A stretch of 36,078 bases of DNA, from assembly GCA_031263585.1 (NCBI GenBank), contig JAISFN010000002.1, forward strand, positions 1 through 36,078, in the 5' to 3' direction. Made by a program: the position numbers and the translations under genes. The notes under the pieces are model-generated. The model had not been told where the DNA came from. It saw only the letters and a program-made list of their open reading frames with translations, and did not search any database. The stretch is from Prevotellaceae bacterium. GTDB lineage: Bacteria > Bacteroidota > Bacteroidia > Bacteroidales > UBA932. Positions 8,177 to 16,375 of the stretch are shown here, piece by piece (position 1 is the stretch's first letter; every line of letters begins with the position of its first letter).

Positions 8177-8605
8177 ATGAAAATAGGTATTGCCTGCGAC
8201 CATGCGGGTTACGAAATGAAAGAGCAATTAAAAAAGCTGCTTGTTGAAAAAGGACATGAGGTAAGAGATTTTGGCACAAATTCGTGCACCAGTGTTGATT
8301 ATCCCGATTTTGCCCATCCGCTGGCCTTGGCTATCGAAAAAGGCGAGGTGGTATACGGCATATCCTCTTGCTATTCGGGGAACGGCATTAATATGACCAT
8401 GAATAAACACCAGGGCATTCGCGCGGCATTGTGCTGGAACGACGAGATAGCCTACCTTGCCCGTCATCATAACAATGCTAATGCTTGCTCGTTGCCTGCA
8501 CATTTTATATCGTTGGAAGAGGCCGAACGGATTATCGGTATTTTTTTAGCCGAATCGTTTGACGGCGGGCGGCACCAACGCCGGATTGATAAAATGCCAG
8601 CATAA
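8177..8605 (+). CDS. rpiB: Ribose-5-phosphate isomerase B
   Basis: RpiB interconverts ribose 5-phosphate and ribulose 5-phosphate in the pentose phosphate pathway. The 142-residue protein begins IGIACDHAGYEMKE and has the VDYPDFAHPLA segment. The phosphate and active-site loop reads SCYSGNGINMTMNKHQGIRAALCW, where Cys is the catalytic base. The HNNANACSLPA motif follows. The residues just after the catalytic Cys (CYSGNG) differ slightly from the CGSGNG or CGTGIG common in the family, but nothing suggests inactivity. It is monocistronic. Confidence 0.96.
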   Translation: MKIGIACDHAGYEMKEQLKKLLVEKGHEVRDFGTNSCTSVDYPDFAHPLALAIEKGEVVYGISSCYSGNGINMTMNKHQGIRAALCWNDEIAYLARHHNNANACSLPAHFISLEEAERIIGIFLAESFDGGRHQRRIDKMPA

Positions 8606-8820
8606 GGTTTTTAATTAGTTTTTGATTTTTTTGTTAATTAAAAAATATAGTATTTTGTCTTTAGTCTGTTAAACTCTTAAATTTTGAATGCAACCAAAGA
8701 AGCATATTGTCTACAACTACACTCCTACAAATTAATTATCAATAATATGCTAATTATCAGCATTGCACAAAAGATTAATAGAGTATTGCTAAATAAATTA
8801 ATAACTTAGATATTTAAAAA

Positions 8821-9225
8821 ATGAAAAGATTATTAAACAAAACAGACTGGATTATACCGCTTATAGCATACGTCATCTATTTTTTTACCGTAAAAATACT
8901 TATCCCATCTGCTGTTTACATTGTTGTGGCATGTTTATTTTCATTGTATTATTTTCCATTCAGATTTTTAACAAATAGAACAGAGTTTAAAAACAACTGT
9001 TTTTTTTATATTTTGTCTTGTTTTATTTGTTCGGCAATATTAGTTTTGTCTGTGCTTGATGTCGCCGTTCCAATTACAGATTTTCTTCGGAACACTGTCG
9101 GTGTAATCGGAATATTAAGTGTTTTATCAAGCTTTTATGCCCTTGACAAGTTGAAAAGCGAAAGGCTTTTTGTAGTCCATCAAGGTATTACTTTCTTAGT
9201 ATCCGGAGTATTGTGGGTGAATTAG
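8821..9225 (+). CDS. Four-helix integral membrane protein of unknown function
   Basis: The 134-residue protein has four clear hydrophobic segments, at about residues 11-27, 29-45, 58-80 and 90-130, and little else. The short FRFLTNRTEF loop and the positively charged DKLKSERLF segment suggest cytoplasmic loops. Its codons are more A/T-rich than those of rpiB or truB. I do not recognise the family. It lies 130 bp upstream of truB and may share its transcript. Confidence 0.65.
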   Translation: MKRLLNKTDWIIPLIAYVIYFFTVKILIPSAVYIVVACLFSLYYFPFRFLTNRTEFKNNCFFYILSCFICSAILVLSVLDVAVPITDFLRNTVGVIGILSVLSSFYALDKLKSERLFVVHQGITFLVSGVLWVN

Positions 9226-9237
9226 TTAACACAAAAA

Positions 9238-9360
9238 ATGCCAATTATTGCCGGAATAGTGATAGGAAAGGGGGCATGTCGCAGTATGATAATGCTCTTT
9301 TTTAATAATATGATACCGCATGATTGTATCGCGTTAGAATGTAAAACAAGCAGAAAATGA
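9238..9360 (+). CDS. Possible 40-residue leader ORF before truB
   Basis: An ATG at 9238 opens a 40-codon frame (MPIIAGIVIGKG start) whose TGA overlaps the truB ATG as ATGA. That overlap is the usual sign of translational coupling. The peptide has four cysteines or methionine-rich stretches but no recognised domain, and its codon pattern is not clearly coding. It may be a real coupling ORF, the relic of a lost upstream gene, or chance. Confidence 0.22.
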   Translation: MPIIAGIVIGKGACRSMIMLFFNNMIPHDCIALECKTSRK

Positions 9361-10076
9361 ATCGAATTGACTTTGAAAACGGCTACGTACTGCCGGTTGA
9401 TAAACCTTACGGCTGGACATCGGCCGATGTGGTGCGTAAGGTTAAGGCATTGGTAAAACGTTATACGGGTAAAAAAAATATAAAAGTAGGGCATGCCGGC
9501 ACGCTTGACCCTTTGGCCACTGGTTTGCTGATTGTTTGCATAGGCAAGGCAACCAAACAGTCCGAGGTTTTGCAAGCGCAGCAAAAAGAATATATTGCCG
9601 AAATTTGTTTCGGTGCAACAACGCCGTCATTCGACCTTGAAAAAGACATAGATACTCGTTATCCGTATGAGCATATTACCGCCGAAAGTTTAAAGGATAC
9701 GATGAATAAATTTATAGGAACAATCGAGCAGGTTCCTCCTGTATTTTCAGCTAAACTAATTGACGGTAAACGGGCTTACGAATATGCAAGGGTAGGTGAA
9801 GATGTACAAATGCGCCCGACGCTAATCACAATCAATCAACTGGAACTGGTTAATTATACCCCGCCCATAGCCGAAATACGCGTTGTTTGCAGCAAAGGTA
9901 CTTATATCCGCTCGTTAGCCCGCGATTTAGGGACAGAAGCAAACAGCGGGGCACACCTTGTTAATTTGCGTCGCACAGTTAACGGTAATTACCATGCAAA
10001 GGATGCTATAACTATAGAGGATTTTATAACAATGCTACAATCCGAATCAGGCAATTGCGAACAAACACATCAGTGA
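9357..10076 (+). CDS. truB: tRNA pseudouridine(55) synthase
   Basis: TruB makes pseudouridine 55 in the T-loop of tRNAs. At 239 residues it is a short TruB consisting of the catalytic domain. DKPYGWTSADVV lies near the start and the catalytic Asp51 is in GHAGTLDPLATGLL. The KEYIAEICFGATTPSFDLE strand, PPVFSAKLIDGKRAYEYAR and GTYIRSLARDLG motifs follow. The start overlaps the small ORF above as ATGA. Its 3' end overlaps the convergent TlpA-like gene by 7 bp. Confidence 0.96.
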   Translation: MNRIDFENGYVLPVDKPYGWTSADVVRKVKALVKRYTGKKNIKVGHAGTLDPLATGLLIVCIGKATKQSEVLQAQQKEYIAEICFGATTPSFDLEKDIDTRYPYEHITAESLKDTMNKFIGTIEQVPPVFSAKLIDGKRAYEYARVGEDVQMRPTLITINQLELVNYTPPIAEIRVVCSKGTYIRSLARDLGTEANSGAHLVNLRRTVNGNYHAKDAITIEDFITMLQSESGNCEQTHQ

Positions 10077-10576
10077 ACATGTGCCTCGGCCACTCTTTTT
10101 AACGATCCTTTTCCATAGCCATCCCAAATGTCCAGTACAATACCCTGCGGCGATATAAGTACAAAATACGGAATATCCCTTGCCCCATATTGGGCGGCAA
10201 TTCCGGCCTTGCCTTTTCCGTCGTTCAAATTAAGCCACGATATTTTATGCATTTCGGATGCATTATTCCATAATCTTTGGCTTTTATCAACATTTATGGC
10301 AATAACCGTTAATTTTTCCTCGTAAGTTTTTGCAAGCTCTTCAAACTCCGCCATTGCTTTGGTACTGTACTGGCATTCGGCCTGCCAAAACTTAAGTAAA
10401 ATATAACGCCCCTCATAATCGGCAATCCGGTGCTTTACTCCGTTTAAATCCATTAAATCGGCATCCCGCATATATTCGCCCTTCTTAATAGGCTGATTAT
10501 TTTCGTCCGATTGGGTTTGAGCCAGTATCCATAAAGGAGATATTAGCGATATAAACAACAATACAAGATTTTTCAT
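10070..10576 (-). CDS. Secreted TlpA-like thioredoxin-fold protein with a single active-site cysteine
   Basis: The 168-residue protein has a signal peptide (about 1-19, ending ILAQ) and an AhpC/TSA-TlpA fold: GEYMRDADLMDLNGVKHR, YILLKFWQAECQYS, IAINVDKSQ, and the cis-Pro loop ARDIPYFVLISPQG. The redox motif that should read WCxxC reads ECQYS, so only Cys68 remains and the resolving Cys is Ser71. Such a protein could be a peroxiredoxin-like or mixed-disulfide trapping relative, or one that has lost disulfide exchange. A TATATTTG -7 box lies at 10628-10635 on this strand. It is convergent with truB. Confidence 0.82.
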   Translation of the reverse strand: MKNLVLLFISLISPLWILAQTQSDENNQPIKKGEYMRDADLMDLNGVKHRIADYEGRYILLKFWQAECQYSTKAMAEFEELAKTYEEKLTVIAINVDKSQRLWNNASEMHKISWLNLNDGKGKAGIAAQYGARDIPYFVLISPQGIVLDIWDGYGKGSLKRVAEAHVH

Positions 10577-10740
10577 AATAAATTTGTTTTTAGGTTTATC
10601 CTGTAATTTTTTTACTGATTAGTAATACAAATATACTGCTATTAAACTATATAACTCTATATTTCAAGAAGAAAAAAGAGATTGATGTAAAATGAAAGCA
10701 TAGCAACGATGTCATTATTTATCCATTAAAGGTACAAGTC

Positions 10741-10785
10741 TTTTACGTAAAGCTCATAATCCTTGTGTTCTTTGTGAAATATTTA
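10741..10785. repeat. Dispersed intergenic repeat, CCTTGTGTTCTTTGTG type
   Basis: The segment runs from an AAGCTCATAATCC lead-in to CCTTGTGTTCTTTGTGAAAT. The CTTTGTG-like unit occurs twice in tandem, in a form I associate with dispersed intergenic repeats in other bacterial genomes. Only one copy is in this window, so calling it a repeat rests on recall. Confidence 0.35.
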
Positions 10786-10926
10786 TAACACTTATGATTA
10801 AATGTTTACACAAATGACAAATATTAAATCAATTACCTTAAAAACAACAATCAATCCACCAAATATTTACACTGATACACTATTAATCCGCACAGCCTAA
10901 GGATGGCTGAATTTTATACCAAGCTA

Positions 10927-10958
10927 TAAAAATAAAGGGGAGATTCGGAAATCTCCCC
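10927..10958 (-). terminator. Terminator of the YfhO/LuxE-like operon
   Basis: GGGGAGATT (10937-10945) pairs perfectly with AATCTCCCC (10950-10958) around a 4-nt loop. The minus-strand tail reads TTTATTTTTA. It lies 139 bp past the stop at 11097. Confidence 0.82.
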
Positions 10959-10962
10959 CCTT

Positions 10963-10984
10963 CCCTTAACCTAAAACTTAACCC
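10963..10984 (-). other. Conserved pre-terminator 3'-UTR element, copy 1
   Basis: On the minus strand this reads GGGTTAAGTTTTAGGTTAAG followed by GG, just before the terminator hairpin. It matches the segment at 25345-25368, which has the same position relative to another terminator. Confidence 0.45.
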
Positions 10985-11096
10985 ATAAGAAAGTTAAACA
11001 AATGTCTAACAATACAAATATACGCTGTTCTACAGTTAAGCCGTTAAAACCAACGTTAAATTATACTAACAAATAAAATAAATGCAAAATAATCTT

Positions 11097-12080
11097 TCAT
11101 TCTATCAATAAAAGGTTGCAACCTCGCACATCGCTTTCATCTAAACGGCCTTGTATATCAAAGCTACCATCGGCATACAACCTCCCTAAATCATGGGTTT
11201 CAACAAATGAGCACGAAAATATGTTGGCCAAATCAATAATATTAATGCCTCCGGTTATACCCTCTCCCACCCTATCCAGTGGGTTTTGTGCATCGCGAAT
11301 GATTATGCGCATCCAAGGCGGCGTACAAAAACGCCCATAACCATGCGAATAAGCCTGCGACAATAATTCTGTCATACCATATTCGGAATGAATACATTCT
11401 ACTCCAAATCCGCGACATAAAACCGCATGCAATTCCTCGCGTGGCAACTCGCGCCTACGCCCTTTCATTCCCCCTGTTTCCATCACAATCAGGTTAGGAA
11501 ACTCCAGTTGATACTGTTCAACAAAATCAAGCAACGCAAAACTGACACCGATTAACAATACTGGGATTTTGTTTTTTTGCAAATCCTGTAAGTTATTGTA
11601 CAAATCTTGATGATTGTGCAAATAAAATCCGCTATAGGGCGAATTGCTTAAGTCAATTAAATGCTCAACCATATATATCAACGACGAACCCTGCCGTTCC
11701 ATGTAAGCCGGCAACAAGGCCAGTATTGCATACTGCCGCGGATTGCCGTAAAAATAACAGAACTCTTCGGTAAAACTACGTTCGTATACCCCTACATCGG
11801 CAACAAAGTGCCTGCTGGTTGCCATTCCGCTTGTTCCACTACTGGTAAACGTAATTTCGGGTGTCGTATCAGCTGAGTAGACATTCTGTGTTTTAAAAAA
11901 CTGAATGGGCAAAAACGGAATTTGCCCAACAGTATCAACCGATAAGGGATTTATCCCCAACAATTCGATATAACGCTTATAGGGCTCGCATTGTTCCGAC
12001 TGAAAACGAAAGACTTCGAGAGCCACTCTTTCAAAATCTCCGTTTGTTTTTATTCCGAATATATCATTATGGTTTATCAT
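11097..12080 (-). CDS. LuxE/PaaK-family acyl-activating protein
   Basis: The protein belongs to the LuxE acyl-protein synthetase/PaaK-like group of adenylate-forming enzymes. Evidence is the nucleotide-binding motif FTSSGTSGMATSRHF, the IPVLLIGVSFAL strand, METGGMKGRRRE, and SEYGMTELLSQAYSHG, which corresponds to the YGxTE motif. Length is 327 residues from ATG 12080. An upstream ATG at 12125 would add 15 residues and deepen the overlap with the preceding gene from 14 to 59 bp, so I prefer 12080. The substrate is unknown. The overlap with the YfhO gene and the shared terminator show a two-gene operon. An activated acyl or aryl group used to modify an envelope molecule is a plausible role, but it is inferred. 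Confidence 0.8.
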   Translation of the reverse strand: MINHNDIFGIKTNGDFERVALEVFRFQSEQCEPYKRYIELLGINPLSVDTVGQIPFLPIQFFKTQNVYSADTTPEITFTSSGTSGMATSRHFVADVGVYERSFTEEFCYFYGNPRQYAILALLPAYMERQGSSLIYMVEHLIDLSNSPYSGFYLHNHQDLYNNLQDLQKNKIPVLLIGVSFALLDFVEQYQLEFPNLIVMETGGMKGRRRELPREELHAVLCRGFGVECIHSEYGMTELLSQAYSHGYGRFCTPPWMRIIIRDAQNPLDRVGEGITGGINIIDLANIFSCSFVETHDLGRLYADGSFDIQGRLDESDVRGCNLLLIE

Positions 12081-14697
12081 CGGCCATATTTTCCGATTCC
12101 CGCATCCGCAAGAATCCCCAAACAATCGTTATAACAACAAAGGCCAGCAACAATACGTAACCAATCCATGCTATATTTTCGGTGGTATGATACGATACCG
12201 GGTCGAAACGGAATTCGATAACATGCCTGCCTTCAGGAACCAGTAAAGCTCGTAAAATATAATTGACACGGATGAGGCCAGATACTTCTTTTCCGTCGAT
12301 ATAAATGTTCCAGCCACTCGGATAGTATACCTCCGAGAAAACGGCCAGCCTCTCGGCAATCGCACTCGACTCGTAAACCAATTTGTTAGGCTCGTATTCA
12401 ACCAGCTTTATCGAAGAAGTATCAAAGAAGTACGCATCGTTACCGCTAAGGTTCGAGTCTCCGTCGATAGCGCTTTCCACTATTTCCTGCGGATTAGGCT
12501 TAAAATTCTTCAATTCGGTTGTTTCAAAACGTTTGTCGATAACAGCCGTTTTAGCGGGGTTAATATCGGCCAGCGCAGCTATTTCTTCATCGGCATTATC
12601 AACCCACTTTATTTCGTCAACAAACCAAGCATTACCCATGGCATTGGGGTTTCGCAGCAACTGTTGCGCATTATTTTGCCCGGGGAGAATAATATATTTG
12701 GTATTCAGCATGTTCAATACATAAAAATATTTGGTATTCAACAGGCCTTGTACATTCTGATGATTAATTCCACCTAAATATCGTTCAATAACATCCTGAT
12801 AGCGGCGTAATTTAGCGCCGTGATAACCGCCTACCGATTTGTGGTAAAAAGATGTGGAACCATCGTTAAATGGACTTACGGCCAAATTCAGCACCCTGTA
12901 ATCCAAACTATTATCTTTCAATATTTCTTCATCAACAGGAGCTTTGGGTATTACTTTTACCCTAGGCATTTTAGCTTTAAAATCCTTTGCGGCTAAATAA
13001 CGTTTGTCAATCTGCCACATATCAAACAATACCAAGGCTGTAATGGCAAGAATAAACAACTTGATGTTGATTTTTTTCATATTGTACAACAGTACGAGTA
13101 GCACACCCAAACAAATAATAAGCAAGCTGCGTAAAGCATCGGCACGGAAAATCGAAATCCGAACACTTTCAAGCGCATCAACCACTTGTGTATAAATAGG
13201 CGCCGTTTGCGGATTATTCAGCATCTCGCCAAATGCAGCTTCCTCCTGCCGGTTAAGAAAGTTAAGGAATATGCCCGGGGCAATTATTAGTAACAAAATA
13301 AGTCCCGCCGTACAGGCTAAACTGATGTAAAACTGTTTCTTTTTTTCTTTTAATATAGCGGGGTTCGTTACAATATCTTTTAATGCCAGTATAGCCAATA
13401 TCGGTATGCACAACTCGGCAATAACCAGTATCGACGATACCGTCCGCAACTTGCTATAATAGGGGAAATAATCGAGGAATAAATTGGTAAACCACATAAA
13501 ATTACTGCCCCACGACAATAAAACCGATAAGACTGTGGCTATTACCAGTACCCATTTAAACCACCCGTGGACAATAAAAATACCCAGCACAAACAAAAAC
13601 ATAATAAACGCTCCAACATATACCGGCCCCGATGTTCCAGGCTGGTCACCCCAATAATATGGTTGCTGTGCAATATATTCGCGTACCTGAGGGTCGGGAA
13701 TTTCGTTAAGCTTATCTTTATTTTTAGCGGGATCCTTTACAAGCGATTTCCCCTGGGGGGTATCAACTATCTTATAAGCGATATACTCGTAGCTCGATCC
13801 TCCTTTTGCATTGGGAATTAAAAGAGTAAACGTTTCGCCTATACCATAGCTCCATCCAGTAACATATTCGCGTTCAAGCCCTCCTTTTGTTTTATTTACC
13901 TGATTATCGGACAGTTCAGACCCGCCACGGATAGAGTATTTCATGTATTCCACTGTATAATATAAGTTTGTGATATTAATGGCAAAAGCAACGCCACCCG
14001 CCACTAATAAAACCATACTCGCCTTAAAAAAAGCCGCCAATTGCTTGCTTTTATAACTTTGGATAAACTGGGCAATCACAAATATCAATACTACCAGCCC
14101 GAAATAATATACCATTTGCGGATGATTTGAGAACAGTTGCAACGACATGTACAATGTCGTTACAGTCCCCCCGAGCCAATATTTACCCTTGTATGTCCAT
14201 AGTATACCAGCAAAAGTTGGAGGTATGTAAGCCAATACCAGAACTTTCCAGATATGTCCGGCTTGTATGATTATGAAAAAATACGATGAAAAGGCATAAG
14301 CAATAGCTCCCAATATGGCTAACCACGGGTTTATGCGCAACGCAACAAATAACAAAAATGCCCCTATCAACAATAAAAACACTAAATTTGCAGGCTCGGG
14401 CAAATATAAAAACGATATTTTTTGCAAAGCCTTAACAATGGCGGTATTCGGATATGTCGGAGAAATTTGATAGGTAGGCATGCCGCTGAATATCGAATTT
14501 GTCCATAATGTTTTTTCACCGGTTCTTTCCTCAAATTCTTTGGCTTCCTGCCCTATTCCTATACCCACAACAATATCGTGCTGGTACAATGTTTTATTTT
14601 GAAATATCTCGGGAGTAAAATAGAGAATCGAAATGGCTATAAACACAACTATAGCTGCAAGGTAAGGAACGCAAGTCTTTATTGAAAAATTTTTCAT
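12067..14697 (-). CDS. YfhO-family polytopic membrane protein
   Basis: The 876-residue protein has about 12 hydrophobic helices in the first 580 residues, a large soluble region (about 590-840) and one last helix near 845-865. The first periplasmic loop, with YQHDIVVGIGIGQEAKEF, the GMPTYQISPTYPN motif and the SYGIGETFTLLIPNAKGG loop, is characteristic of the YfhO family (PF09586). YfhO proteins resemble GT-C glycosyltransferases; in Bacillus and Listeria they act in lipoteichoic acid glycosylation. The C-terminal beta-rich PSGWNIYIDGKEV segment is also typical. It overlaps the LuxE-like gene and diverges from the glycan cluster. A TATTTTTG box on this strand is at 14724-14731. Confidence 0.9.
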   Translation of the reverse strand: MKNFSIKTCVPYLAAIVVFIAISILYFTPEIFQNKTLYQHDIVVGIGIGQEAKEFEERTGEKTLWTNSIFSGMPTYQISPTYPNTAIVKALQKISFLYLPEPANLVFLLLIGAFLLFVALRINPWLAILGAIAYAFSSYFFIIIQAGHIWKVLVLAYIPPTFAGILWTYKGKYWLGGTVTTLYMSLQLFSNHPQMVYYFGLVVLIFVIAQFIQSYKSKQLAAFFKASMVLLVAGGVAFAINITNLYYTVEYMKYSIRGGSELSDNQVNKTKGGLEREYVTGWSYGIGETFTLLIPNAKGGSSYEYIAYKIVDTPQGKSLVKDPAKNKDKLNEIPDPQVREYIAQQPYYWGDQPGTSGPVYVGAFIMFLFVLGIFIVHGWFKWVLVIATVLSVLLSWGSNFMWFTNLFLDYFPYYSKLRTVSSILVIAELCIPILAILALKDIVTNPAILKEKKKQFYISLACTAGLILLLIIAPGIFLNFLNRQEEAAFGEMLNNPQTAPIYTQVVDALESVRISIFRADALRSLLIICLGVLLVLLYNMKKINIKLFILAITALVLFDMWQIDKRYLAAKDFKAKMPRVKVIPKAPVDEEILKDNSLDYRVLNLAVSPFNDGSTSFYHKSVGGYHGAKLRRYQDVIERYLGGINHQNVQGLLNTKYFYVLNMLNTKYIILPGQNNAQQLLRNPNAMGNAWFVDEIKWVDNADEEIAALADINPAKTAVIDKRFETTELKNFKPNPQEIVESAIDGDSNLSGNDAYFFDTSSIKLVEYEPNKLVYESSAIAERLAVFSEVYYPSGWNIYIDGKEVSGLIRVNYILRALLVPEGRHVIEFRFDPVSYHTTENIAWIGYVLLLAFVVITIVWGFLRMRESENMADDKP

Positions 14698-14723
14698 CGT
14701 CGAATATATTTCATTATGAAAAA

Positions 14724-14731
14724 CAAAAATA
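14724..14731 (-). promoter_or_regulatory. -7 box for the YfhO/LuxE-like operon
   Basis: The minus strand reads TATTTTTG, 26 bp before the YfhO start codon, with a TTG 22 bp further upstream (14754-14756), slightly long spacing for a -33 box. Confidence 0.5.
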
Positions 14732-14794
14732 GAAAAATTATTAGAGATAGCCGCAAGAATAATATTTTGTTAGTGCTAGTTTACCGATGTGCCT

Positions 14795-14890
14795 ATTTAT
14801 TAATTGTGCTAATTTGCTAATTCCCTAATTATCGAATCGGCATATTACTTTATTAGCATATCAGCATATGGTATGTTGGCAAATTAAACA
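14795..14890. repeat. Periodic AT-rich intergenic repeat, copy D
   Basis: This is one of the longest copies in the window. GCTAATTTGCTAATT on the left is followed by CGGCATATTAC, TTAGCATATCAGCATATGG and TTGGCAAATTA. The left part is the reverse complement of the AATTAGCAAATTAGC type. It fills the divergent region between the YfhO and flippase operons. Confidence 0.5.
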
Positions 14891-14907
14891 TAAATAGTTT
14901 ATTTTTG
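14876..14907 (+). promoter_or_regulatory. Promoter of the flippase/glycan operon
   Basis: TTG at 14876-14878 and TATTTTTG at 14900-14907 are 21 bp apart, within the consensus spacing. The ATG follows 16 bp after the -7 box. Confidence 0.62.
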
Positions 14908-14923
14908 TGCATACAAAAATAAA

Positions 14924-16375
14924 ATGACGCAAACACTAAAGGAAAAAACAGCATCGGCCTTGGCATGGAACACGTTGGACAGGTTTGGGCAGCAAATACT
15001 GTATATGGTTACAGGTATTATCCTGGCCCGTATATTGAATCAGCACGATTACGCATTAATCGGCATGATAACCATATTTACGGTTATTTCGTCAATACTT
15101 ATCGACAGCGGTTTCGTAACATCGTTAATACGCGAGAAAGACGTAAAAGACATCGATCTTTCAACCGTTTTTGTTTTTAATATAACCATCGGGATAATAT
15201 TATATATAATACTATTTTTGAGCGCCCCGCTAATAGCCCGTTTTTTTAATCAGCCGAGTCTTAGCTGTATATCCCGCGTACTATTTATCAGTCTGCCTGT
15301 TAACGCATTGGGTATTGTGCAAAACGCCATGTTGGCCAAGCGCCTACAATTTCACAAAACCGCAAAAATCAATCTTACGGCGGTAATCTTATCCGGCACT
15401 GTAAGTATTGTGTTAGCCGTTACAGGATATGGCGTGTGGGCGCTGGTAGCACAAATCCTTATATTTTCGGTTATACGTGTCATTCTATTCTGGATATGGG
15501 GCGATTGGAAACTTTCACTAACTTTCAGTATACAATCATTCAAGCGGATTTTTCCGTTTTCGATAAATTTACTTGGGGCAAACCTGCTAACCGCCATAAT
15601 GAATAATATATACGCCTCGACAATCGGGAAGTTTTACACATTAACCCAAACCGGAAACTATGCGCAAGCCGCAAAATATGCCGATACGTCAAGCACATTG
15701 ATGGTAACTGTAATACAAGGCGCCATGTACCCAGTGCTATCCTCGATTTCCGACGACGAAGAACGCCTGAAAAGGGCAAGCCGCAAAACCATCCGCACAA
15801 TGTCGTTCTTGCTTTTTCCGATAATATTCGGGTTGGTATGCATTGCCAAACCTTTAATTGTTGTGCTGTTAACGACAAAATGGGAAGGGGCTGTTCCTTA
15901 TTTTCAATTACTGTGTATTGCCAGCATTTTCATTCCCTTATCCAATATCAACAATAACTTTTTAAACGTAAAGGGATATTCGCACATCGTTTTCCGGATA
16001 GAAATATTCCGATTTATAACCATAATCACCGCAATGATGCTTACCCTAAAACTAGGCATCATAAATATGCTGATAGGATTAACCGTTACGCGGGCTGTAT
16101 GTTACACTGTTAATGCGGTGTACGCAGGCCGTAATACAGGATATTCGTTTTGGGAACAATGCAAGGATATGCTCCCGTACATTGCCATATCTTTTGTTAT
16201 GTCCATGCTCATGTATGCAGTCAATTATCTTACCGCTAATCTTTACATTTTACTACCTTTGCAAAGTATAACAGGTTTGGTATTTTACATTGCGGCAAAT
16301 AAAATGCTGGGTTCGAAAATTTACGAGGATGTCAGCGATTTATTAAAAAAAGCCCTTTTAATAAAGAAAAAATAA
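14924..16375 (+). CDS. Wzx/WzxC-type oligosaccharide flippase
   Basis: The 483-residue protein has 12-14 predicted membrane helices. It opens with the conserved KTASALAWNTLDRFGQQILY and ILARILNQHDYALIGM segments of the polysaccharide-synthase/MviN-like flippases (MOP superfamily). It should move lipid-linked glycan repeats across the inner membrane. It is the first gene of the rightward glycan cluster; its TAA overlaps the next ATG by one base. No polymerase (Wzy) or chain-length regulator is seen nearby, so the cluster may be incomplete or depend on distant genes. Confidence 0.9.
   Translation: MTQTLKEKTASALAWNTLDRFGQQILYMVTGIILARILNQHDYALIGMITIFTVISSILIDSGFVTSLIREKDVKDIDLSTVFVFNITIGIILYIILFLSAPLIARFFNQPSLSCISRVLFISLPVNALGIVQNAMLAKRLQFHKTAKINLTAVILSGTVSIVLAVTGYGVWALVAQILIFSVIRVILFWIWGDWKLSLTFSIQSFKRIFPFSINLLGANLLTAIMNNIYASTIGKFYTLTQTGNYAQAAKYADTSSTLMVTVIQGAMYPVLSSISDDEERLKRASRKTIRTMSFLLFPIIFGLVCIAKPLIVVLLTTKWEGAVPYFQLLCIASIFIPLSNINNNFLNVKGYSHIVFRIEIFRFITIITAMMLTLKLGIINMLIGLTVTRAVCYTVNAVYAGRNTGYSFWEQCKDMLPYIAISFVMSMLMYAVNYLTANLYILLPLQSITGLVFYIAANKMLGSKIYEDVSDLLKKALLIKKK

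Larger units (their letters stand above)
10577..11096. other. Gene-free interval, 520 bp
   Basis: No coding frame is supported here. It contains the -7 box of the TlpA-like gene (10628-10635), a CCTTGTGTTCTTTGTGAAAT phrase (10761-10780), the terminator of the YfhO/LuxE-like operon (10927-10958), the 3'-UTR element at 10963-10984, and a second minus-strand TATATTTG box at 11015-11022. Confidence 0.6.
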
